A stretch of DNA of 8,549 bases, taken from positions 1-8,549 of the forward strand of contig CAIWKW010000040.1 of the NCBI GenBank assembly GCA_903913365.1. The letters are read 5' to 3'. The position numbers and the translations under genes are program-made. The notes beneath the pieces are model-generated. The model did not search any database, was not told the DNA's origin, and saw only the letters and a list, made by a program, of their open reading frames with translations. This stretch comes from Candidatus Doudnabacteria bacterium (lineage in GTDB: Bacteria > Patescibacteriota > Doudnabacteria > UBA920). Below, piece after piece: positions 1 to 7,305 of the stretch (position 1 is its first letter; every line of letters begins with the position of its first letter).

Positions 1-11
1 AAGGAAAAAAT

Positions 12-3000
12 ATGGATAAAGTTAAAATCAAGCGCGTAAAACGAAATACAAAAAAAATTACGACCAAAGAAAAAATCTTGGCCGGTTTGGGCTTGGGAGC
101 AAGCTTGTTTGGCGCGGCCGGAGTAACGGCGCCAAAAGCGTCGAGCGTGGAAATTGCTTCCACTAATACCAATCAGCAGGGGACAAAAACTTCCGGCATT
201 AAAAAAAATTTGGCTAAACTTTTTGGCTCCACTTTTGGAGTGAATACGGCCGAAGCGGCCGCGGCTCCTGTTTTAAGTTTTACCACCACAAGCGGCAACA
301 CCAGTACGCCCAAAGTCGGGGATACTTGGACGGTTTCCATTACTAATGCCACGCCCAAAAGCGATGTTTATGTTACCGGCAGTTATAACGGCGGCGCTTC
401 CATAAAAACCAAAATGGGAACAACAGTTGATTCCAACGGTAATTTTAGTTTACAAGGAAAATTTGATACCACGCAAATCGGTTCCTGGCAGGAAACCTGG
501 TCAGTGGGAGACGCCACAGTGGGTAATTTTTCTTTTAACGTTGTTTCCGCGGCACAAGAAAAAACCCCCCCTGAAGACCCCAGTAAAAATATTTCTTATA
601 CCATTACGCCGGGCGCAAAAAGCGTGGCAGTTGACGCCGGTGCTATTGGCGGCATGTCGTTTGCCGTTACGGACCAAACCGGTAAAACTGTGACTCCGGT
701 GTTTGAGAATGTTAGCGTGAAATCGGACAGCTTAGGTGTTGCTACGGCCTCAGTGGCTTCCAGCGGTCAGGTTTCCATTACCGGAGTTTCTGCCGGTACG
801 GCCACCATTACCATAACTTATCAGGGAACAACCGCGACATTTACAGTAAATGTGGCTAACCCAATTGCCTCTCCCTCCTTGTCTTTTACAACAAGCAGCG
901 GCAACACTTTAACGCCGAAAGTCGGGGAAACTTGGAAATTAGAAATTGCCAATGCCCCGCACAATACCGATGTTTATGTTACCGGAAGCTTTAACGGCGG
1001 CAGCCCCATTAAAACCAAAATGGGCACTACCGACGGCAGTGGAAATTTAAATTTGTCAGGCACATTCGATAAGACACAAGTCGGCACCTGGAGCGAAGAT
1101 TGGCAAGTGGGTAACGTTGAAGGAAAATTTTCTTTTGAGGTAATGTCGGCCTCAGTAGCGGCCCCGGCGCAGGTAACCGGAATTTCATTTGATAAAGATA
1201 TGGTAAATGCCGGCGGCAAATATGTGTCCACCATTTTAGGCAGTAATTTGGACGGCGTGACTTTTGACGTGTACGTTCAGTACAGTGGTGCCAGCACCAC
1301 GCAGCAATCCGGCTGGGTCAACGGTTGGCAAACCGGCGCCAGTCAAACCCAAGAGGTGGGTGCATTGCCTACCGGTACTTATACTATTACGCAAGTGCGC
1401 GACCACAGCAATCCCGGCAAAGTTTTTTCTATCAATCCCGCATCTATTAGCGTCCAGGGGACCGATACTGCCGCTTCCACTCCTTTGACCATTACTTCCG
1501 ACTACGCAAATTCGCAGGGCAGTTTAACCAGTCTGACTTTAAAAAATGCCACAGTTGGTACGCCTTACAGCGTAACCTTGCCTGCCACCGGCGGCAGCGG
1601 TATTTATACCTGGTCCGTGGTGTCCACGGCTCAAATGCCCACCGGCTTAACGCTTTCGCCCGCCGGGGTAATTTATGGCACGCCTGCCACCTCGGGCAGT
1701 TTTGAGTTTAGAGTTCAGGTAACGGACAGCAAAGGCAACACCGCCCAGCAGTTGGTTAATTTAACTGTAGATAAAAGTACCACTACGCCGGACAGTAACT
1801 CCTCCTCTCAGATTACCGTATCCAAGCTGACTTTTACCGACAGTTCCGGCAGCGCCATTTCAACTATTACTCCGGGCAGTGATTATTATTCCAACATTAA
1901 TGGACAAAATGTTGATGGTGTGGCTTTTGACGTTTATGTTCAGTACAGCGGTGCCAGCACCACGCAGCAGTCCGGCTGGGTCAACAGTTGGCAAACCGGA
2001 GCCCAAGGACATCACACCGATACCGCAGGTTTGCCGAACGGTACCTATACCATAAATAAAATCAGAGTCCACAGTACTGGCCAGGAAATTTCCGTTCCGG
2101 CCGCCAGCTTGCAAATTTCCGACACTTTGCCTACCCCGGGCCAGGGAACCGATGTGTCCGGCCAAACCATGGTAATATCCGGCAATTTGGGCGGCAGCGG
2201 TAAGGTTGGAACGGCCTTTAGTTCGTCCTTAAGTGTAACTGCGGGGACAACTGTTTTAACAACCGGTTATGCGGCCATAGTTTCCGCCGGAGCTTTGCCG
2301 CCCGGACTAACGCTTGATACGAGCGGCAAGCTTTCCGGCACGCCGACTGCGGCCGGAACTTATCAGTTTACGGTTGAGGTGCTTTATAGCGGTTATACTC
2401 CGGCCAGCAAGCAGTACACCCTGGTAATAGCTCCGTCAGACACAGCGGCAACGGTAACTTTGGCGCAAACAATTGCCGATGCGGCCAGTAAGCCCTGGAG
2501 TCAACTGTCCGCGGCCGAGCAGCAAACTTTTTATAATCATTTTATTTTAGTAAGCGGTACAACCCAAACTTTACAAAACCCTCAAGATGTTCCGGCTCAG
2601 TTCGCTCAAGGCAGTGCCTTTGAATCTTTGTTCGCTCAGTATATTAGTAATGGCGTGATTACTTATAATATCTCCGTTACTGGCCAAACTTATGTTTGGA
2701 CGCTGACAGGAACAACCTGGGTTGGCGGATTGGTTGCCAATACCGGGGCTGTGCCGGTAGCCAGCGCCGCGGTTACTTTGTCGGCTTATTCGTTGAATTT
2801 GCAAATTGGCGCAACCTCCACAGTTCAAGCCAGCGCCGTGGCCGCAGGACAAACTCAGGCAGACCATAATTTTTCCGTTTCTTCAAACAGCGACGCGGTT
2901 TCCGCAACTGTTGATGGAAACGGTAACATAACCATTACCGCCAACTCAACCACAGGTTCTACCCCGGCCACGGTTACCGTGCATCCAAACGATGTGGCCG

Positions 3001-3731
3001 ACAGCAATACCGCTTCGGATAAAACGATTTCGGTGTCGGTTAGCGGTACGGCTGCCGCTGATACGGGAGCGGAAGCAGCGAGCTATTCCACAGGCGGCGG
3101 CGGAACTTTGTATATGGCTCCGGGATTTATGACCAGCAGTATGCCGGACGGACAAATCGGTAAATTATATACCGCAACAATTCAGGCCAGCAGTTACGGG
3201 CAGGTGGTTTATAATGTGGTTTCCGGCAGTCTTCCCCCGGGATTAAGCCTAAACAATAACGGGACTTATGCTTATATAGACGGTACGCCAACTTTGGCCG
3301 GTAACTACGTTTTTACCGTAAGAGCTACCAATGGTTACGGCAGTACCAAGATCCAATATATGATTCATGTTTCCGGTACAGCGGCAGTTGAGACAGCTGC
3401 CATAGATTCCAGCCTCACAACCTTAACGCCGGTTGCCACACAGCCTTTTGTCGGACTTCAAATGCCAACCGGTTTGCAGATGCCGGAAGACTACTCTTCC
3501 GGTAATGATGCGGCAGCCGCGGTTCAAAGTACCGGTGAGGTGCAGGGTGCTACCGTAGTCGGTACCTACACGGTAAAGAAAGGCGACACATTATCCAGTA
3601 TTGCCAAAAATGTTTACGGCGACAGTACCAAATGGCGCAAACTTCTTTCCGCTAATCCAAAAGCCTTAAGCATTCCCGGAAACACAAAAACTCTTAAAGT
3701 TGGTGCGGTGTTATCCATCCCTAAATTGTAG
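12..3731 (+). CDS. Large modular secreted surface protein with Ig-like repeats and C-terminal LysM domain
   Basis: A 1239-residue protein, probably exported and held on the cell wall. The N-terminus has a long Lys/Arg-rich stretch (residues 1-21), then a hydrophobic Gly/Ala/Leu segment (about 23-40) that acts as signal peptide or anchor. Modules in order: A1 (85-180), BIG2-like Ig (193-283), A2 (287-380), B1 (390-482), putative Ig of the He_PIG type (491-588, with the GLTLSPAGVIYGTP signature), B2 (605-703), second He_PIG (720-808, PPGLTLDTSGKLSGTP), an unassigned block (about 809-912), another BIG2-like region (about 913-1013), third He_PIG (1038-1122, PPGLSLNNNG...DGTP) and LysM (1186-1239, YTVKKGDTLSSIAKNVYGD). 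LysM binds peptidoglycan, so the C-terminus is likely wall-bound and the Ig stalk displayed. No LPXTG sorting signal and no enzyme domain is visible. AAGGA at 1-5 lies six bases before the ATG and supports this start. Binding partner unknown; adhesion is only a guess. Confidence 0.9.
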   Translation: MDKVKIKRVKRNTKKITTKEKILAGLGLGASLFGAAGVTAPKASSVEIASTNTNQQGTKTSGIKKNLAKLFGSTFGVNTAEAAAAPVLSFTTTSGNTSTPKVGDTWTVSITNATPKSDVYVTGSYNGGASIKTKMGTTVDSNGNFSLQGKFDTTQIGSWQETWSVGDATVGNFSFNVVSAAQEKTPPEDPSKNISYTITPGAKSVAVDAGAIGGMSFAVTDQTGKTVTPVFENVSVKSDSLGVATASVASSGQVSITGVSAGTATITITYQGTTATFTVNVANPIASPSLSFTTSSGNTLTPKVGETWKLEIANAPHNTDVYVTGSFNGGSPIKTKMGTTDGSGNLNLSGTFDKTQVGTWSEDWQVGNVEGKFSFEVMSASVAAPAQVTGISFDKDMVNAGGKYVSTILGSNLDGVTFDVYVQYSGASTTQQSGWVNGWQTGASQTQEVGALPTGTYTITQVRDHSNPGKVFSINPASISVQGTDTAASTPLTITSDYANSQGSLTSLTLKNATVGTPYSVTLPATGGSGIYTWSVVSTAQMPTGLTLSPAGVIYGTPATSGSFEFRVQVTDSKGNTAQQLVNLTVDKSTTTPDSNSSSQITVSKLTFTDSSGSAISTITPGSDYYSNINGQNVDGVAFDVYVQYSGASTTQQSGWVNSWQTGAQGHHTDTAGLPNGTYTINKIRVHSTGQEISVPAASLQISDTLPTPGQGTDVSGQTMVISGNLGGSGKVGTAFSSSLSVTAGTTVLTTGYAAIVSAGALPPGLTLDTSGKLSGTPTAAGTYQFTVEVLYSGYTPASKQYTLVIAPSDTAATVTLAQTIADAASKPWSQLSAAEQQTFYNHFILVSGTTQTLQNPQDVPAQFAQGSAFESLFAQYISNGVITYNISVTGQTYVWTLTGTTWVGGLVANTGAVPVASAAVTLSAYSLNLQIGATSTVQASAVAAGQTQADHNFSVSSNSDAVSATVDGNGNITITANSTTGSTPATVTVHPNDVADSNTASDKTISVSVSGTAAADTGAEAASYSTGGGGTLYMAPGFMTSSMPDGQIGKLYTATIQASSYGQVVYNVVSGSLPPGLSLNNNGTYAYIDGTPTLAGNYVFTVRATNGYGSTKIQYMIHVSGTAAVETAAIDSSLTTLTPVATQPFVGLQMPTGLQMPEDYSSGNDAAAAVQSTGEVQGATVVGTYTVKKGDTLSSIAKNVYGDSTKWRKLLSANPKALSIPGNTKTLKVGAVLSIPKL
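264..551 (+). repeat. Module A, copy 1 (coding repeat in the surface protein)
   Basis: Encodes residues 85-180. It shares with copy 2 the pattern LSFTT-SGNT-TPKVG-TW, DVYVTGS, NGG, IKTKMGTT, FD-TQ-G-W, W-VG and FSF-V-SA. By eye, well over half of the residues are identical. It is a beta-rich Ig-like module that I cannot assign to a named family. A BIG2-like domain separates the copies. Confidence 0.85.
870..1151 (+). repeat. Module A, copy 2 (coding repeat in the surface protein)
   Basis: Encodes residues 287-380, the second copy of module A. DVYVTGS and IKTKMGTT are kept exactly. The loops around residues 315 and 340 differ from copy 1, so this duplication looks older than that of module B. 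Confidence 0.85.
1179..1457 (+). repeat. Module B, copy 1 (coding repeat in the surface protein)
   Basis: Encodes residues 390-482. The core is FDVYVQYSGASTTQQSGWVN-WQTGA, followed by LP-GTYTI and V-H-S. From memory it resembles a beta module in secreted proteins of environmental bacteria with a DV-Y...NWQ-G...GTWTI-V-AH pattern; that match is unverified. The 80 bases at 1261-1340 are nearly identical to 1924-2003 in copy 2. Each B copy is followed by a He_PIG domain, so the duplicated unit may be B plus He_PIG. Confidence 0.85.
1824..2120 (+). repeat. Module B, copy 2 (coding repeat in the surface protein)
   Basis: Encodes residues 605-703. Bases 1924-2003 match 1261-1340 at 74 of 80 positions. 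Five of the six differences are synonymous; the sixth changes Gly to Ser before a Trp. Outside this core the two copies diverge clearly, which suggests local gene conversion or strong constraint on the core. Confidence 0.85.
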
Positions 3732-3749
3732 GAAATTATTAAAATTAAT

Positions 3750-3780
3750 TTGGCTTACTTAGGCTAAGCCAAGATTTTTT
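3750..3780 (+). terminator. Rho-independent terminator after the surface protein gene
   Basis: An 8-bp stem, TTGGCTTA (3750-3757) with TAAGCCAA (3765-3772), encloses a 7-base loop and is followed by GA and six T (3775-3780). It lies 19 bases after the stop codon. It separates the surface protein gene from the DsbA-like gene, whose promoter must then lie in or just after the hairpin. Confidence 0.8.
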
Positions 3781-3808
3781 CAGTAAAAATAATTAATCTT
3801 TAATAACT

Positions 3809-4630
3809 ATGTCTTTAGATCAAAATGACCAGACTTCGATAAAAAGCGACAGCGATTTGGCCTCGGGCAGCGGGCATAACGCTAATGATTTAAGTTTTTT
3901 AGCTTACATTATCGGGGCCAGTGTTTTAATGGGGTCGATTTTAATTTCCGCCACCCTGTTTTACAGCTTAAAGCAGTTTAGCGGCAGCCCCGTTGTGGAC
4001 AGCTCGAGTAACTCCGCTCCGGCTGCGGCCCAGCAGCCACAAGGAACACAGCAACCAGCCGCTGCTCCCTCGGCGGCAGCCCCAACCGGTCCGGTTGTTG
4101 TTGCTTTAAAATCCAATGTGCCGTTTTTGGGCAGTGCCAATGCCAAGGTTACGGTGGTGGAATACGCCGATTATCAGTGTCCTTACTGCGAACAATTTTA
4201 CAGCAAAACTTGGCCGGAACTAAAAGCTAAATATGTCGATAACGGAAAAATAAAATTTCTTTATCAGGATTTTGCTTTTTTGGGACCGGACTCCAATACC
4301 GCGGCTGAAGCTTCTCATTGTGCGGCCGATCAAAATAAATTTTGGCAATATCACGATTATTTGTTTTCCAATCAGGGAGCGGAAGGCAGCAGCTGGGCAA
4401 TTGCCAGCCATCAAAAAGAATTTGCCCAAGCAATTGGCTTAAATACAGTAAAATTTGGCCAGTGTTTGGACAGCGGTAAATATAAACAGGAGGTTTTGGA
4501 TGAAACCGCTCAGGGTAAAACTTACGGGGTTACTGCCACACCTTCGGTTTTTATCAACGGAACATTGATTTTAGGGGCTCAGCCGCTTGCGAACTTTGAA
4601 CAAGCTATAGACGCGGCTTTGAGCAAATAG
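3809..4630 (+). CDS. Membrane-anchored DsbA-family thiol:disulfide oxidoreductase
   Basis: A 273-residue protein of the DsbA/Thioredoxin_4 (BdbD-like, COG1651) type. It probably makes or rearranges disulfide bonds in proteins outside the membrane. A hydrophilic N-terminus (1-28) precedes one transmembrane helix (about 29-53), an Ala/Pro/Gln-rich linker (about 60-94), and the thioredoxin-fold domain (about 98-273). The active site is CPYC (Cys124, Cys127) in the context VVEYADYQCPYC. The cis-proline loop is TATPSVFINGT (Pro245). Two more cysteines, Cys171 (SHCAADQNKFWQYHDYLF) and Cys219 (GQCLDSGKY), could form a structural disulfide. No electron partner such as DsbB or VKOR is in the window. 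No Shine-Dalgarno sequence is visible before this ATG; it is chosen because it is the first ATG of the frame and leaves a short cytoplasmic tail before the helix. Family assignment is firm; substrate is unknown. Confidence 0.92.
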   Translation: MSLDQNDQTSIKSDSDLASGSGHNANDLSFLAYIIGASVLMGSILISATLFYSLKQFSGSPVVDSSSNSAPAAAQQPQGTQQPAAAPSAAAPTGPVVVALKSNVPFLGSANAKVTVVEYADYQCPYCEQFYSKTWPELKAKYVDNGKIKFLYQDFAFLGPDSNTAAEASHCAADQNKFWQYHDYLFSNQGAEGSSWAIASHQKEFAQAIGLNTVKFGQCLDSGKYKQEVLDETAQGKTYGVTATPSVFINGTLILGAQPLANFEQAIDAALSK

Positions 4631-4752
4631 TTTGAAGTTCCATAAAAAATATAAATACCGGTTTGGTAGCGGCCAAAAGAATTCCAGTCAAATACTAAAA
4701 AAATTAAGCAGTAAAAAGCTAATTCTGAACTTTTAGCATATTGCCGGGTTTT

Positions 4753-6561
4753 ATGTCGAAAACAGAACTAAAACAGCTGAATCCTCGCAGGTTATTACTT
4801 ATTGTTATAATAACCGTGTTTTTGGTTGAGTTTGGAATTATGATCTTGCTGAGAACGTCCGGAATTTTTGACAGTGAGTGGGAAGACGTGATAGACGCTT
4901 TTTTACTTGTAGTTATTTTGTATCCGGTTTTATATATTTTGGTTTTTAAATCCATCCGCAAAGAGTTTGAGGATCGTAAAAAAATTGAGCAGCTTTCTTT
5001 GGAACAGGGCCAATTTTTAAGGACGATTATTGATACAGACCCAAATTTAATTTTTGCCAAAAATCGTGAGGGAAAATTTACCTGGGTAAATAAAGCCGTA
5101 GCGGACATGTACGGCACAACAATCGATAATTTGCTGGGGAAAACCGACGCGGATTTTAATCCGGCCAAGGAACAGGCCAAGAGTTTTGTCAGCGACGATT
5201 TGGAAGTGATAAAATCCGGCAAAATGAAAATTATCAACGAGGAGCCGGTAACCAATTCAAAAACGCTTAAAACCCGCTGGTTCCAGACAATTAAAGTCCC
5301 TTTGCAGTTTGACGGTAAAGATGTTCAGGTGCTTGGTATTTCAACGGATATTACCGAGCGAAGGGAAATAGAAAAGGAACGGCAGGCGCATACCAAAGAT
5401 TTGGAAAGCCTTACCTCGGCTTTAAGTAGCGAGAAAATTGCTTTAGCCGAAACTAAAGCCAAAGATGAAGCCATGCTGGACAATATTGCCGACGGTGTTG
5501 TTGCCGTAAGCCGGGAGGGAAATATAATTTTTATCAACCAGGCGGCACAAAAAATGCTGGGTTGGAAAGCGGCGGAAGCTTTGGCTAAAAAGTGGTACGA
5601 AGTTTTGCTCCGGAAGGATGAAAAAGGGAATATTATTCCTCCCGAGCAGGGAGCCATTTATTCGGCGCTGACTTCCAAGCCGGCCAATTCCGTGATATCT
5701 TCTTATTATGTGAGAAAGGATGGGACAGATTTTCCCGTGGCCAGAGCCGTCGCACCCATTATTTTGAATAAAAAAATTATTGGAGCCATAAACGTATTCA
5801 GAGATTTTACCAGGGAAAAAGAAATTGACCGCGCTAAAAGCGAGTTCGTCTCTTTGGCCAGCCATCAATTGCGCACTCCCACCACGGCTATTAATTGGTT
5901 TTCCAAAATGCTGCTTAACGAAGAAGTCGGAAAATTTAATGAACAGCAAAAGCATTACTTGCTGCAAATTTATGAGGGCAATAAGCGGATGATGGAATTA
6001 ATCAGCGCTTTGCTCGATGTTTCCCGAATTGAGCTTGGTACCTTTACGGTCCAGCCAAAGACCATTAGCCTAAAGGAAATTTCCAAAGGTATACTTGAGG
6101 AGCTTAAGCCGCAAATTACCGAAAAGAAGCTTAAGCTAACCGTGGATTTTCCTGCCCGGTTGCCTTTGGTAAAAGCCGATCCGAGGCTGACAAATATTGT
6201 TTTCCAGAATCTTTTAAGCAACGCCATAAATTACAGCCGGCCCAAGGGAAAAATTAAATTGGCAATAAGCGTTGAAAAAAAACAAAATATCGGGTATTAT
6301 TTAATAACTGTGAGTGATACGGGTATTGGGATTCCGGAAAACCAGCAGGGTAAAATTTTTACAAAGTTATTCAGAGCGGAAAATGCCAAAGATGTCATTA
6401 CCGACGGCACGGGCCTGGGTTTGTTTATAGTTAAATCTATTTTGGAAAACACCGGCGGCAGCATTTGGTTTGAATCAAAGGAAAACGTCGGAACAACTTT
6501 TCATGTTAAGTTCCCCATGTCCGGAATGGGGCAGAGGTCGGATAATAAAATTATATTATAA
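4753..6561 (+). CDS. Membrane PAS-PAS sensor histidine kinase
   Basis: A 602-residue kinase that autophosphorylates on a histidine and should pass the phosphate to the receiver encoded next. Two helices (about 14-33 and 48-65) are joined by a short acidic outside loop of some 14 residues, so no extracytoplasmic sensor domain is present. PAS 1 (about 89-203) ends in DITERREIEKER. A coiled-coil linker follows, then PAS 2 (about 240-353). HisKA carries SLASHQLRTP with the phospho-acceptor His371. The ATPase domain has the N box (NLLSNAINYS, Asn490), G1 (DTGIGIP, Asp522), an F-box-like region (IFTKLFRAE) and G2 (GTGLGLF, Gly552). All catalytic motifs are intact. The ligand of the PAS domains cannot be told. 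I chose ATG 4753 over an in-frame TTG at 4741; neither has a clear Shine-Dalgarno sequence. The frame begins 122 bases after the DsbA-like gene, with no clear terminator between, so cotranscription is possible. Confidence 0.93.
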   Translation: MSKTELKQLNPRRLLLIVIITVFLVEFGIMILLRTSGIFDSEWEDVIDAFLLVVILYPVLYILVFKSIRKEFEDRKKIEQLSLEQGQFLRTIIDTDPNLIFAKNREGKFTWVNKAVADMYGTTIDNLLGKTDADFNPAKEQAKSFVSDDLEVIKSGKMKIINEEPVTNSKTLKTRWFQTIKVPLQFDGKDVQVLGISTDITERREIEKERQAHTKDLESLTSALSSEKIALAETKAKDEAMLDNIADGVVAVSREGNIIFINQAAQKMLGWKAAEALAKKWYEVLLRKDEKGNIIPPEQGAIYSALTSKPANSVISSYYVRKDGTDFPVARAVAPIILNKKIIGAINVFRDFTREKEIDRAKSEFVSLASHQLRTPTTAINWFSKMLLNEEVGKFNEQQKHYLLQIYEGNKRMMELISALLDVSRIELGTFTVQPKTISLKEISKGILEELKPQITEKKLKLTVDFPARLPLVKADPRLTNIVFQNLLSNAINYSRPKGKIKLAISVEKKQNIGYYLITVSDTGIGIPENQQGKIFTKLFRAENAKDVITDGTGLGLFIVKSILENTGGSIWFESKENVGTTFHVKFPMSGMGQRSDNKIIL

Positions 6562-6577
6562 ATTAAAAAATTAGTAT

Positions 6578-6591
6578 TCCTAAATTTAGGA
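6578..6591. promoter_or_regulatory. Perfect 14-bp palindrome between kinase and receiver genes
   Basis: TCCTAAATTTAGGA is a perfect inverted repeat with no spacer, just before the ribosome binding site of the receiver gene. A loopless palindrome suits a dimeric DNA-binding protein better than an RNA hairpin. The function is inferred only from symmetry and position, and chance is possible in AT-rich intergenic DNA. Confidence 0.3.
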
Positions 6592-6593
6592 TT

Positions 6594-6598
6594 GGGAG
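6594..6598 (+). promoter_or_regulatory. Ribosome binding site that fixes the receiver start
   Basis: GGGAG ends eight bases before ATG 6607. It overlaps the alternative TTG codon at 6592, so it argues for ATG 6607 and against the longer reading. Confidence 0.7.
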
Positions 6599-6606
6599 AC
6601 TTGTAT

Positions 6607-6972
6607 ATGAGTAAAAAGATATTGATTGTGGAGGATGAATTAGTGCTTCTCGATGCTTTGCGCGATAAATTGACCAGGGAAAATTATGAAATAATTGAAG
6701 CTAAGAATGGGGAAGAAGGCTTGGCTAAGGCACTGACCAATCATCCCGATCTTATTTTGCTCGATATTATGATGCCTAAAATGAACGGACTGGATGTGCT
6801 AAAAAAACTCAGACAGGACGAATGGGGTAAAAATGTTCAGGTAATCATTTTTACCAATTTTTCCGAGGTGGACAAAATTTCTGAAGCTTTGAGCAATAAG
6901 GTGACGAATTATCTGGTTAAGGCCGACTGGGGAATAGACGAAATTGTTAAAAAAATAAAAGAAAAGGTATAG
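6607..6972 (+). CDS. Receiver-only (CheY-like) response regulator
   Basis: A 121-residue protein made of one receiver domain. The acidic pair is Glu9-Asp10 (ILIVEDE), the phospho-acceptor is Asp53 (LILLDIMMP), the switch threonine is Thr83 (IIFTNFSE), and the conserved lysine is Lys105 (YLVKADW). All receiver residues are present, so it should be phosphorylated, most likely by the kinase encoded 45 bases upstream. There is no DNA-binding or enzymatic output domain. It must act by protein contact, as CheY or Spo0F do, or pass phosphate to a partner encoded elsewhere. The ATG is chosen for its GGGAG at 6594-6598. The gene ends directly before a strong terminator, so kinase and receiver probably form the end of one transcript. 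Confidence 0.94.
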   Translation: MSKKILIVEDELVLLDALRDKLTRENYEIIEAKNGEEGLAKALTNHPDLILLDIMMPKMNGLDVLKKLRQDEWGKNVQVIIFTNFSEVDKISEALSNKVTNYLVKADWGIDEIVKKIKEKV

Positions 6973-6980
6973 TTGAAGTT

Positions 6981-7016
6981 AAACCCGCTGCTCCTTCAGG
7001 ATGCAGCGGGTTTTTT
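6981..7016 (+). terminator. Strong rho-independent terminator after the receiver gene
   Basis: An 11-bp GC-rich stem, AAACCCGCTGC (6981-6991) with GCAGCGGGTTT (7003-7013), flanks an 11-base loop and runs into six T (7011-7016). It starts nine bases after the stop codon. The converging remnant on the minus strand ends at 7037, so the same hairpin may once have served it as well, although on that strand the U tract is short (TTTAACTT). Confidence 0.9.
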
Positions 7017-7036
7017 GCGGCGCCGGCCTTTATGGG

Positions 7037-7305
7037 CTAGATGCCGGTTGGCTGAACAAAAGTGATTGTCCCCGATTTTTGATTGACCAAAAGTCCCAGC
7101 ATGGGAACGTCTTGGAGCGACGCGTGCAGCCTGGCGATTCCGATTTTTCCGGCAAGTACCGGGTATTTGGAGGTGGTGATGAATGCCACATGCCCCTTAG
7201 TGGATAAAACCACAGTGTCCGTTACGAGCAGGCTGTTGTTTTGGTCCACAAAGTCAATGGTGACCGTTTTTCCACCTCCGGTATTGGCTATGGCAATGGC
7301 AGGAG
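7037..7305 (-). pseudogene. 3' remnant of a secreted-protein gene cut by the insertion sequence
   Basis: On the minus strand a frame with clear protein character runs from the edge of the inverted repeat to TAG at 7037-7039, giving about 88 residues. It begins PAIAIANTGGGKTVTIDF and ends GLLVNQKSGTITFVQPTGI. A GTG at 7249 could start a 70-residue piece. The preceding 18 codons continue the same style without a stop, and the frame closes with TAA (7310-7312) inside the inverted repeat, so the true start lay beyond the element. The pattern (A-AN-G, tVTi-f-D-N, GH-AF-TT--P-LAGK-GIA, V-mLGL-vNq-GT-TF-P) reminds me of a C-terminal beta domain of secreted proteins in environmental bacteria. That recollection is not verified. 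Without its 5' end and promoter it is probably silent. Confidence 0.65.

Noticed and set aside
264..2120. Repeats in the surface gene as a CRISPR array or tandem DNA repeat
   Set aside because: The repeats are long, in frame, separated by other coding domains and diverged as proteins do.
4741..4752. TTG at 4741 as the kinase start
   Set aside because: It adds only four residues, has no ribosome binding site, and an ATG follows at once at 4753.
4631..4752. Promoter or terminator between the DsbA-like and kinase genes
   Set aside because: TTGAAG at 4632 and nearby AT-rich hexamers have wrong spacing, and the short inverted repeats (TTGG/CCAA, GCTAA/TTAGC) are too weak and lack a T run.
4719..5255. 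Long minus-strand open frame of 178 codons
   Set aside because: It lies antisense to the kinase N-terminal half, which has clear PAS and membrane-helix content. The antisense product has no recognisable domain.
5443..5967. Minus-strand open frame of 174 codons
   Set aside because: It is antisense to PAS 2 and HisKA of the kinase, whose motifs are intact; composition looks like a shadow frame.
6592..6606. TTG at 6592 as the receiver start
   Set aside because: The TTG itself overlaps the GGGAG that serves ATG 6607, and receiver domains normally begin right at the KKILIVEDE strand.
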